Part shown: in pieces, positions 26,129 through 34,054 of the stretch
Numbering within the stretch: the stretch's first letter is position 1
Layout: each line of letters begins with the position of its first letter
NCBI GenBank assembly: GCA_964472565.1
Contig: CAYYNB010000010.1
Location: 1-64,000 of the forward strand
DNA from: DATAMF01 sp964472565
GTDB taxonomy: Bacteria; Chloroflexota; Anaerolineae; Aggregatilineales; Aggregatilineaceae
Direction of reading: 5' to 3'
Length of the DNA: 64,000 bases
The notes under the pieces: model-generated
The model's database searches: none
Told to the model about the DNA's origin: nothing
What the model saw: the letters and a program-made list of their open reading frames with translations, nothing else
Translations under genes and position numbers: made by a program

Positions 26129-27115
26129 GTGGCTGACGAAATTTCTTCCTACAATCCATCTGGTTTAATTCCATCATCGCCCCCGCCGCTTGATTACCAT
26201 CCGGTAGCTGTCTATCTGGCGAGTCTGGCTCCAGGCTCGCGCCGCACGATGCGTCAGGCGTTAGATACCATTGCCGCCATTCTCACCAACGGCCAACAGG
26301 ATGCGCTGTCATTAAATTGGGGCGCTTTGCGTTATCAGCATACCGCCGCCGTTCGCTCTCGTTTAGCGGAACAGTTCAAACCCTCAACGGCGAACAAAAT
26401 GCTGTCGGCCCTGCGCCAGGTGCTCCATCATGCCTGGAAGCTGGGCTTGATGTCGGCGGAAGATTATCAGCGTGCGCGCGATATAGGCGCGGTCAAAGGC
26501 AATACATTACCCGCCGGGCGCAGTTTGGATGCGGGTGAGATCGCGGCCCTGGTGATGACCTGCGAATCTGATCCCACACCGGCAGGTATTCGTGACGCTG
26601 CAATTATTGCGTTGATGTATGCGACAGGCATTCGCCGTGCATCCGTGATCAAATTGGATCTGGATGATTATGATCCATCAGCCAAAACGCTGCGTGTGCG
26701 TGGGGCTAAGGGTCAAAAAGAATATTTAGCCCACATTCCCCAGAGCGGCGCATTCCGCGCCCTTGAAGATTGGATCGCCATTCGCGGCGATAATTCCGGA
26801 CCGTTGTTCTGGCCGATCACCAAAATGGGAAAGTTGGTCAACCGGCGGATGAGCACACAGGCCGTTTATAATCTGCTTGCCAAGCGGGCCAATGAAGCCG
26901 GAGTCGATCACTTTTCGCCGCACGATCTGCGCCGTACCCTGGCTGGTGATCTGTTGGATGCGGGGGCAGACATTGTGACCGTCCAGAAAATGTTAGCCCA
27001 TGCGAATGTACAAACCACCGCCCGTTATGATCGCCGCCCCGAAGAAACCAAACGCAAAGCCGCCAGCCTGATTCACATCCCCTATCGCGGGCGCAAAAAA
27101 AGCCCTAAATCATAA
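26129..27115 (+). CDS. Tyrosine recombinase / site-specific integrase (XerC-like)
   Basis: A 328-residue recombinase with an N-terminal SAM-like core-binding domain (about 25-110) and a catalytic domain holding all active-site residues: R169 (TGIRR), K194 (GAKGQ), H265xxR268 (PHDLRRT), H291 (LAHANVQTTARY) and nucleophile Y300. The start is GTG 26129 with no obvious ribosome-binding site. It stands 75 bases upstream of the broken comM. Xer-type recombinases sit near comM in other bacteria, so it may be chromosomal. Alternatively it is the integrase of the island that splits comM. The sequence alone does not decide. Confidence 0.88.
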   Translation: MADEISSYNPSGLIPSSPPPLDYHPVAVYLASLAPGSRRTMRQALDTIAAILTNGQQDALSLNWGALRYQHTAAVRSRLAEQFKPSTANKMLSALRQVLHHAWKLGLMSAEDYQRARDIGAVKGNTLPAGRSLDAGEIAALVMTCESDPTPAGIRDAAIIALMYATGIRRASVIKLDLDDYDPSAKTLRVRGAKGQKEYLAHIPQSGAFRALEDWIAIRGDNSGPLFWPITKMGKLVNRRMSTQAVYNLLAKRANEAGVDHFSPHDLRRTLAGDLLDAGADIVTVQKMLAHANVQTTARYDRRPEETKRKAASLIHIPYRGRKKSPKS

Positions 27116-27188
27116 TCGCTTGCTTGCCACACTTAAACTATCCGCGTACGATAGAAGGATTATCGGCTAACTGTGTGGATACTTATCG

Positions 27189-27828
27189 AGGCTTTCTACT
27201 GTATTCTCTTGCGCTGTTGTGGGTCTGAATGGTGAAATTATTCAAGTGGAGGTGGACTTTAACCCGCATGGTATGCCCTCCTTCACGGTGGTGGGGCTGC
27301 CGGATACGGCGGTACAGGAAAGCCACGAACGTGTCCGATCCGCCATTCGCAACAGTGGCTTACAGTTTCCCAACAAGCATTACACCGTAAATTTAGCGCC
27401 AGCCAGTCTGCGCAAAGCCGGCCCTGCCTATGACCTGCCAATTGCGATTGGTGTGTTAGCCTCGACCGATCAGGTTCCCTTACACAGGCTCACCGGGGCC
27501 TTGTTCGTCGGCGAACTCTCCCTTGATGGCAGCGTCCGCCATATCAGCGGTGTGCTTCCGGTAGCTCATCGGGCGTGGCAGGAAGGCTTCGAATGCATTT
27601 ATGTTCCCGAAGAAGATGTATCTCAGGCGGCGCTTGTTCCTGACATTGATGTCATTCCCGTTCATTCCCTCGGCCAGTTGGTCGAACATCTCTATGATCT
27701 TCAGCCCATCCCGCCCTATGTGCGCCAGAACATCGATCTGAGCGTTCCTGACGACCTGGATGGTTTGACCGACTTCGCCGATGTAAAAGGGCAAAGGTAT
27801 CTGAAACGCGCTCTTTGTGAAGTTGCTG
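27189..27828 (+). pseudogene. comM: comM (yifB) 5' fragment, interrupted
   Basis: Encodes the N-terminal third of the Mg-chelatase-like AAA+ protein ComM, up to ADVKGQ...KRAL just before Walker A. It aligns with residues about 4-225 of the intact copy at 28123. The expected initiator ATG reads AGG (27189-27191); the first usable start is GTG 27219, inside the domain. After about 27828 the frame runs into unrelated sequence and stops at 27860. The matching 3' part is at 40439-41371, and together they give about 510 residues, the normal length. The simplest reading is one ancestral gene split by a 12.6-kb insertion. Confidence 0.85.
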
Positions 27829-28122
27829 AAGATTGGATCACATATCATTTTGACTGTTGACTCACTTGGCGATGATAATCACCGATGGCTCGTGCATTTT
27901 AAGGTTGGACTACCCATCCACCTCACTAATTCTCACATGATACAGACGAACTATGGATTGTGTACTTCGCCGCGATTGGTGTCTAGATAAGTCGGCCAAG
28001 AGGCTGAAACCGCCAACGAGGACATGCATAATTATTTTGAGGAGTTGACTTTCCCGCACCTAGCATTTGAGCTAGGATATATTTGTTGATAGTACCTTTA
28101 TTGTTGCTATCCCAAGGCGGAT

Positions 28123-29664
28123 ATGCTCATGCTTTCGACTGTTTATTCATGCGCGATTGTAGGACTAGAAGGTGAAATTGTTCAGGTAGAAGTTGATTTT
28201 AATCCCCATGGGATGCCCGCGTTTACAGTTGTTGGTTTGCCTGATGCGGCAGTTCAAGAGAGTCGCGAGCGTGTTCGGTCGGCTATTCGCAATAGCGGTT
28301 TGAATTTTCCCAATAAACGATATACCGCGAATCTTGCCCCAGCGAATCTGCGTAAAGAGGGCCCAGCCTACGATTTACCATTAGCAATGGGCGTCTTGGC
28401 CTCAACTGATCAGGTGCCATTGCATCGTTTAAACGGCGCGGTATTTGTGGGCGAACTTTCACTGGATGGTACGGTGCGGCATATTGGCGGTATCCTGCCG
28501 ATTGCGTATTGTGCATGGCAAGAAGGGTACGAGTGTATCTATGTGCCTGAAGAGGATGCTCCACAGGCAGCACTTGTGCCAGAAATCGACGTAATCCCCG
28601 TGCGTTCGCTGGGGCATTTGGTCGAACACCTTTACGATCTGCAGGTTATTGCCCCCTATGTGCGTGGCGAGATGAACCTAAGAGTACCCGGTGATTTGGG
28701 AGGGTTAACGAATTTCTCTGATATTAAAGGTCAACAACATGTTAAGCGTGCGCTCGAAGTTGCTGCGGCTGGTTCGCACAATGTGCTTATGATTGGACCG
28801 CCTGGCGTTGGGAAAACATTGCTCGCGCGGGCGTTGCCTGGTATTCTGCCGACGATGTCACTCGACGAAGCGCTTGAAGTAACGCGCATCTATTCAGTGG
28901 CAGATTTGCTACCGCCCGATAATCCCCTGGTGCAGATTCGTCCATTCCGTGCACCTCACCATACGATCAGTGATGCCGGCTTGGTCGGTGGTGGTTCGTT
29001 GCCTCGGCCCGGCGAAGTCTCGCTTTCACACCGTGGAGTTCTTTTTCTCGATGAAATGCCCGAATTTGGCACCCATGCTTTGGAAGTACTACGCCAGCCG
29101 ATTGAAGACAAGCATGTCACTATCAGCCGCGCACGCGTCTCTCTTTCGTTCCCGGCAAATTTCATGCTGGTTGCGGCAATGAATCCCTGTCCTTGTGGAT
29201 TTCACGGCGATCCTGTTAAGGAATGTACGTGCTCGCCAGCGCAGGTACGGCGTTACCAACAGCGTCTATCAGGTCCGTTGCTGGATCGGATTGATATTCA
29301 TATTGACGTGCCGCGGGTGGATTATGACAAGCTTACCGATGACCGGCGAGGTGAAAGTTCTTCAGCAATTCGTGAGCGTGTCGAAGCGGCGCGTGATCGA
29401 CAGCGCGTTCGTTTTCGGGATGAAGCGCGGCTGCAAGCGAATGCCGATATGGGGCCTGGCGAAATCCGGCGCTATTGTAAGCCATCCAACGAGGGACAGC
29501 AGTTGCTGAACACTACGCTGCGCCAGATGCAGTTGAGCGCGCGTGCCTATCACCGGATTCTCAAGTTGAGCCGGACGATTGCCGATCTTGCGGCGAATGA
29601 CACAATTGAGATCGAACACCTTGCCGAGGCGATTCAATACCGCCCGCGCAAAGTGATTTATTAG
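28123..29664 (+). CDS. comM: ComM/YifB family Mg-chelatase-like AAA+ ATPase, intact copy
   Basis: A 513-residue protein with the ChlI-type N-terminal domain (1-200, VEVDFNPHGMPAFTVVGLPD), AAA+ core with Walker A GPPGVGKT (225-232), Walker B LFLDEMPEF, a Cys cluster NPCPCGFHGD...CTCS, and a C-terminal lid. ComM is a hexameric helicase aiding branch migration in natural transformation, relevant given comEC at 45158. It lies inside the island and differs clearly at DNA level from the flanking broken copy, so it was probably carried in. ATG 28129 is an alternative start. A 6-bp palindrome (CCTAGC/GCTAGG) lies about 50 bases upstream. Confidence 0.9.
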   Translation: MLMLSTVYSCAIVGLEGEIVQVEVDFNPHGMPAFTVVGLPDAAVQESRERVRSAIRNSGLNFPNKRYTANLAPANLRKEGPAYDLPLAMGVLASTDQVPLHRLNGAVFVGELSLDGTVRHIGGILPIAYCAWQEGYECIYVPEEDAPQAALVPEIDVIPVRSLGHLVEHLYDLQVIAPYVRGEMNLRVPGDLGGLTNFSDIKGQQHVKRALEVAAAGSHNVLMIGPPGVGKTLLARALPGILPTMSLDEALEVTRIYSVADLLPPDNPLVQIRPFRAPHHTISDAGLVGGGSLPRPGEVSLSHRGVLFLDEMPEFGTHALEVLRQPIEDKHVTISRARVSLSFPANFMLVAAMNPCPCGFHGDPVKECTCSPAQVRRYQQRLSGPLLDRIDIHIDVPRVDYDKLTDDRRGESSSAIRERVEAARDRQRVRFRDEARLQANADMGPGEIRRYCKPSNEGQQLLNTTLRQMQLSARAYHRILKLSRTIADLAANDTIEIEHLAEAIQYRPRKVIY

Positions 29665-29757
29665 GTTGGTTTCATACCAGTATTGCTGGTCGATGTTTGA
29701 TGTCAAAATTCGGATGCTGTCAGCGAAATCGGAATCGGGCAGCGAGCGCCGCAAAAG

Positions 29758-29973
29758 ATGAAATGCGTGTCGCGGCTCTTTAATGCGGTGCGCCAAATTA
29801 TCGAAACCGTCAACGGACAATTGACCGAGCAGTTTCATATTGAGCACAATCATGCCCATACCTTTGAGGGGCTGTGTGCGCGTTTGATGTCCAAATTGAC
29901 GGCTCATACGTTGTATCGCTTCTTGGGCAAGCCTGATTTCCTGCAAATCAAAGCCCTTGCTTTCCCGATCTAG
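29758..29973 (+). pseudogene. IS982-like transposase, C-terminal remnant
   Basis: Residues after about position 10 (RLFNAVRQIIETVNGQLTEQ, then NHAHTF, GLCARL and DFLQIKALAFP) match the C-terminal quarter of IS982-family transposases. The N-terminal part is missing. The stop TAG is part of a terminal repeat (29970-29983). The missing front section appears at 36336-37034 in opposite orientation, ending at exactly the residue where this begins. Confidence 0.8.
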
Positions 29974-29983
29974 CATAAGGACC
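29970..29983. repeat. IS982-like terminal repeat (3' end)
   Basis: CTAGCATAAGGACC; its complement matches the outer repeats at 35547-35560 and 37119-37132 in 13 of 14 positions each. Confidence 0.75.
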
Positions 29984-30000
29984 TATTAGTGAGGCTGTCG

Positions 30001-30711
30001 ATGAGTAAATTGAAGATCATTGCTTGCGCGACAGTCATCGAGGAAATGCTGCCTATTCTGCCTCCTGACATCCCCTATGATGCGCTAGATTTTGGCCTGC
30101 ATCTCCGGCCCGAAGGTCTCAAAACGGCGCTGCAACAAGCCATTGATCAAGCGAGTGATCAGGCAGACACGATCATACTGGGATATGGTTTGTGCGCGAT
30201 GGCTGTGGTTGGTTTGCGGGCCACAAATTGTACCTTAATTATCCCACATGTCGATGACTGCATCGCTATTTTTCTTGGCTCGCGCGAAGCATACGAGTAC
30301 CAGTCAGGCCAAACACCGGGTACTTACTACCTGACCAAAGGATGGATCGAAGTTAACGATACTCCCTTTGAAGAACACAAACGTTTGGTCGAACGTTACG
30401 GAGTAGAACGCGCTGACCGGATGATGCAGTTAATGCTCAAACATTACACCCGGTTGGCCTTTATCGACACCGGACAGCAAAATCAGGAACACTACCGCGC
30501 TTATGCCCGCGAGGCAGCAGCGAAGTTCAATTTGAAATACGAAGAAATTCCAGGTTCAAACCGGTTAATTAAAAAAATGATTTGGGGACCCTGGGATGAT
30601 GAGGACTTTGTTATTGCTCAACCCGGACAAATTGTTACGTATGCTGACTTTAAGACGACGGTTACCACCACTGGCAACTTGATCACATTTAGCCCTGATA
30701 ACAATGGGTAG
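30001..30711 (+). CDS. DUF1638 domain protein
   Basis: ATG 30001 follows GTGAGG by six bases; a GTG at 29989 is also possible. The 236-residue product matches the DUF1638 pattern (ACATVIEEMLP, ILGYGLCAMAVVGL, IPHVDDCIAIFLGSREAY, GTYYLTKGWIE). DUF1638 proteins are often found beside corrinoid methyltransferases in anaerobes, as here. Conserved Cys and His (YGLC, HVDDC) suggest metal or cofactor binding. First gene of the methyltransferase operon, overlapping the next gene by 8 bases. Function unknown. Confidence 0.8.
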   Translation: MSKLKIIACATVIEEMLPILPPDIPYDALDFGLHLRPEGLKTALQQAIDQASDQADTIILGYGLCAMAVVGLRATNCTLIIPHVDDCIAIFLGSREAYEYQSGQTPGTYYLTKGWIEVNDTPFEEHKRLVERYGVERADRMMQLMLKHYTRLAFIDTGQQNQEHYRAYAREAAAKFNLKYEEIPGSNRLIKKMIWGPWDDEDFVIAQPGQIVTYADFKTTVTTTGNLITFSPDNNG

Positions 30712-32545
30712 AGGCATGTCTGAAATAGACTTTGAGCCTGTTGGCAAACGCATCGAGGTAGTCACAGGGACAACACTCTTGGATGCTGCGCGGCTTTCCG
30801 GTGTCGAACTGACTTCAGATTGTGGCGGTCAGGGTAGATGTGGGCAGTGTCGAATTGCCGTGATTGAGGGTGCAGTTACAAGTCCTAACGCCTCTGAAAA
30901 ATCCATACTTACTGATGCTGAACTGAATCGTGGCGAGCGGTTGGCTTGCTGTGTCCATGCCGAGGGTGATGTCAAAGTACATATCCCGAAACGCTCACTG
31001 GTCATGGACCAGCGGCTGCAAATTTCGGGAATTGAGCAAACAGTAACGCTTGACCCGATAATCCAAAATTATCCGATCGCCGCGCCCGCGCCCAACCTAC
31101 AAGATTTACGAGCCGATACACAGCGGATTATTGATACCTTGGAGCTAACTCACAATCTGTTTAGCTTAAGTATTGATCCCTTTGTAGTCAGACAGATTTC
31201 TCAAAACGCCAGAATAGTTGACTGGCAAATGACGGTAACCATTCGTGAGGACGAGATAATCGGGATTGCACCCATTGATGCCAGGCCGGTTGGTCTGGCT
31301 GTAGACCTGGGAACAACCAAAATCGCCGCCCATCTGGTCGATTTGGAGCACGGTCACGATCTGGCTGTTGCCGGGATCATGAACCCGCAAATTGGATATG
31401 GAGAGGATGTCATCAGCCGTCTGGTTTTCACACGCCGGAATGAGGGTGGCGCTCAGATGCTGGCAACTATGATCCGTTCGGCACTGGATGAACTGCTCGG
31501 CGATTTGCTCCAACGAGCGGGTGTCGAACGTGAGCAGGTAGCTGATATGTGCATTGTGGGTAACACGGCAATGACACATCTCCTGCTGCAATTCCCTGTA
31601 AATCAACTGGCCGCAGCGCCCTATGTGGCCGCCAGTGAGACCGCGTTGGACATTAAAGCGCGTGACTTAAATCTGCGTACTGCGCCTGGAGCTTACGTGC
31701 ATATTCTGCCGGGCATCGGCGGCTTTGTAGGGGCCGATCATGTTGCAATGATCCTTGCCAGTGACCTGGATCATACTGATCGGGTAACGCTTGGGATTGA
31801 TATTGGCACCAATACTGAGATCACACTGGCGCAACCGGGTGAAGGCTTTTTGGCGGCTGTCTCTTGTGCATCTGGTCCGGCTTTTGAAGGTGCGCATATC
31901 AGCGACGGTATGCGGGCGACCTCCGGTGCAATTGAGGCGGTGAGACTGACTGATACGCACATCCAACTCCAAACGATCGATGATGCGCCTGCCATTGGCC
32001 TTTGTGGATCCGGTATTGTGGATGCAATTGCAGAACTTCATCGCTGGAATCTCATCAACGCACATGGTCGCCTCGACCGCAGCAGCAGCCGGGTATATGA
32101 AGGGCGACACGGGCCGGAGTTCTTATTGGTGCATGAAAAACAAAGCGGCGGTCAGCGTGATATTGTCATTTCACAGAAAGATATAAACGAGATTCAGTTG
32201 GCAAAAGGCGCTGTCCGGGCCGGGCTGGATGTACTGCTGGATAGTGCCGGGATCAGCTATGAGGAAGTTGAGACAGTATTGATTGCCGGTGCATTTGGAA
32301 CTTATCTTAATCTGCAAAGTGCCCTGGCGATTGGTCTACTTCCCGATTTCCCTCATGCTGAATACCGCCAAATCGGGAATGCAGCGGTGTTAGGCGCAAA
32401 ACGGGCGCTGGTATCTCGACAAGAACGAGAGCGGGCGCGCCAGATTGCAAAACAGACGCAATACATTGAACTGACAACCAACCCTCGATTTAAACGTTTG
32501 TTTGCATATGGCATGCTTTTCCCTGATGAAATTCGGACCCCATAA
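30704..32545 (+). CDS. Corrinoid-protein reductive activator (RACo/AcsV-like, 2Fe-2S + ASKHA)
   Basis: A 613-residue protein. The N-terminal 2Fe-2S ferredoxin domain (about 1-95) has ligands in CGGQGRCGQC and ACC. A linker follows, then a C-terminal actin-like ATPase (DUF4445) domain with DLGTTKIAAHLVD, GNTAMTHLLL and GIDIGTNTE. Proteins of this family use ATP to drive electron transfer that reactivates Co(II) corrinoid proteins to Co(I) after accidental oxidation. It sits with the corrinoid protein (33428) and both methyltransferases, which completes the set. ATG 30704 is taken as start; ATG 30716 is possible, but GAGG would be only one base away. Confidence 0.88.
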   Translation: MGRGMSEIDFEPVGKRIEVVTGTTLLDAARLSGVELTSDCGGQGRCGQCRIAVIEGAVTSPNASEKSILTDAELNRGERLACCVHAEGDVKVHIPKRSLVMDQRLQISGIEQTVTLDPIIQNYPIAAPAPNLQDLRADTQRIIDTLELTHNLFSLSIDPFVVRQISQNARIVDWQMTVTIREDEIIGIAPIDARPVGLAVDLGTTKIAAHLVDLEHGHDLAVAGIMNPQIGYGEDVISRLVFTRRNEGGAQMLATMIRSALDELLGDLLQRAGVEREQVADMCIVGNTAMTHLLLQFPVNQLAAAPYVAASETALDIKARDLNLRTAPGAYVHILPGIGGFVGADHVAMILASDLDHTDRVTLGIDIGTNTEITLAQPGEGFLAAVSCASGPAFEGAHISDGMRATSGAIEAVRLTDTHIQLQTIDDAPAIGLCGSGIVDAIAELHRWNLINAHGRLDRSSSRVYEGRHGPEFLLVHEKQSGGQRDIVISQKDINEIQLAKGAVRAGLDVLLDSAGISYEEVETVLIAGAFGTYLNLQSALAIGLLPDFPHAEYRQIGNAAVLGAKRALVSRQERERARQIAKQTQYIELTTNPRFKRLFAYGMLFPDEIRTP

Positions 32546-32558
32546 GAAAGGAGTTTTT

Positions 32559-33353
32559 ATGCAAATTATTGGTGAGAAAATTAATGGCACGCGCAAGCGG
32601 GTTGCCCAGGCTATCGCCGAACGGGACGTCGAATATATCAAGAACCTGGCAGCGAAACAGGCCGAGGCGGGTTCACATTGGCTTGATGTGAACGCTGGTA
32701 CGCACCCTGATCGGGAGATAGACGATCTCATCTGGCTTATTGAACAGGTGCAGGCAGTCACTGACATACCGCTCTGTCTTGACAGTGCTAATCCCAAAGC
32801 GCTGACCGCCGCAATCGAGGTGGTTAACAAAACGCCGATGATTAATTCGATCAGCGGGGAGCCGGAACGACTAAAAAACATGGCGCCTATCGTTGCGGAG
32901 CATGGATGTCAGGTAATCGCTCTGTCGATGGATGAAAAGGCAATACCCGAAACCAGCCAGGAACGCCTGAATATCATCCGCCGTTTGATCGAATACACGC
33001 GTACCAGCGGCATCCCGGATGCTAACGTTTATGTTGATACACTGGCCATGACGATTGGAACCAATACCAACAGCGCGGTGATCGCGCTTGACACCATGCG
33101 TCAGGTTCGCCAGGAATTTCCCGATGCTCATCTCACCATCGGACTGAGCAACATCTCATTCGGGTTACCGGCGCGCGCCTATATCAACCGCACATTTTTA
33201 ACGTTGGCGATGCAGGCTGGTTTGGACAGCGCCATCTTAGATCCACTGGATTCAGAAATACGTGCCGCTGTTCTTGCCACCGAATTGGTGTTAGGCCGTG
33301 ATAAACATTGTCTAAATTTCGTCCGCGCGTCACGTGCCGGAGTCTTTGACTAG
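32559..33353 (+). CDS. Methyltetrahydrofolate:corrinoid methyltransferase (pterin-binding, MT-II)
   Basis: ATG 32559 has AAGGAG at 32548-32553. The 264-residue protein is a TIM barrel of the pterin-binding family: GEKINGTRKRVAQAI, DVNAGT, PLCLDSANPKAL, NSISGE, and GLSNISFGLPARAYINRTF in the last third. This matches AcsE/MtgA-type enzymes that pass a methyl group between a corrinoid protein and tetrahydrofolate. In the gene cluster it is the acceptor-side methyltransferase of a four-component demethylation system. A gap of 74 bases, with no gene, separates it from the corrinoid-protein gene. Confidence 0.9.
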   Translation: MQIIGEKINGTRKRVAQAIAERDVEYIKNLAAKQAEAGSHWLDVNAGTHPDREIDDLIWLIEQVQAVTDIPLCLDSANPKALTAAIEVVNKTPMINSISGEPERLKNMAPIVAEHGCQVIALSMDEKAIPETSQERLNIIRRLIEYTRTSGIPDANVYVDTLAMTIGTNTNSAVIALDTMRQVRQEFPDAHLTIGLSNISFGLPARAYINRTFLTLAMQAGLDSAILDPLDSEIRAAVLATELVLGRDKHCLNFVRASRAGVFD

Positions 33354-33427
33354 GAGGGGAGCTATCGACAGAAATTAAGGACTTCATGTGCCATAAAAAA
33401 GCCTTTCATAAGTAAAAGGATTGGACT

Positions 33428-34051
33428 ATGTTACAGAAACTGATAGACGCTATTACCGAAATGCGCGAGGAAGACGCGCTGAAAATCACCGATGAACTCA
33501 TCGCCAGCAAGACAGACCCGCTGAAGATTCTGGAAGCCTGTCGCAAGGCGATGGAGATCATTGGAGCGCGTTTTGAAACGGGTGACTGTTTTGTACCCGA
33601 ACTGATGCTGGCTGGTGAGGTGCTCAAGGAGATCACAGAAAAAGTCAAGCCCATGATGACCGGAGCTGCGGAAGCGAAAAAGCTCGGCTCGATCGTGTTG
33701 GGCACCGTCGAGGGCGACATCCATGATATTGCAAAAGATATTGTGGCCTTCATGCTGGATATCAACGGTTTTGCGGTGACAGATCTGGGTGTAGACGTGC
33801 CGCCCGCAAAGTTTGTCAAGGCCGTCCAAGAAACCGGCGCAACGATAGTTGGGCTGAGTGGTTTCCTGACATTGGCCTATGATCCGATGAAAGCTACTGT
33901 TGTTGCCCTGAAAGAAGCCGGACTGAATGTGAAAGTCATGATCGGCGGCGGTCAGATCGATGAGCAAATCCGCGAGTACACTGGCGCTGACGCTTACGGA
34001 CGCGATGCTATGGCAGCCGTCAGCCTGGCGAAGCAGTGGACAGGAGGTTAA
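33428..34051 (+). CDS. Cobalamin-binding corrinoid protein (MtaC/MtbC-like) with altered B12 motif
   Basis: A 207-residue protein with an N-terminal four-helix cap (about 1-85) and a Rossmann B12-binding domain. The lower-ligand motif reads GDIHDIAKDI, so the His ligand is present but the strictly expected Gly of DxHxxG is Ala. SGFL and IGGG supply the later motif parts. It carries the methyl group on cobalt between the two methyltransferases beside it and is reactivated by the product of 30704. The stop is 3 bases before the UroD-type methyltransferase start, so the two are coupled. Confidence 0.9.
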   Translation: MLQKLIDAITEMREEDALKITDELIASKTDPLKILEACRKAMEIIGARFETGDCFVPELMLAGEVLKEITEKVKPMMTGAAEAKKLGSIVLGTVEGDIHDIAKDIVAFMLDINGFAVTDLGVDVPPAKFVKAVQETGATIVGLSGFLTLAYDPMKATVVALKEAGLNVKVMIGGGQIDEQIREYTGADAYGRDAMAAVSLAKQWTGG

Positions 34052-34054
34052 GAG

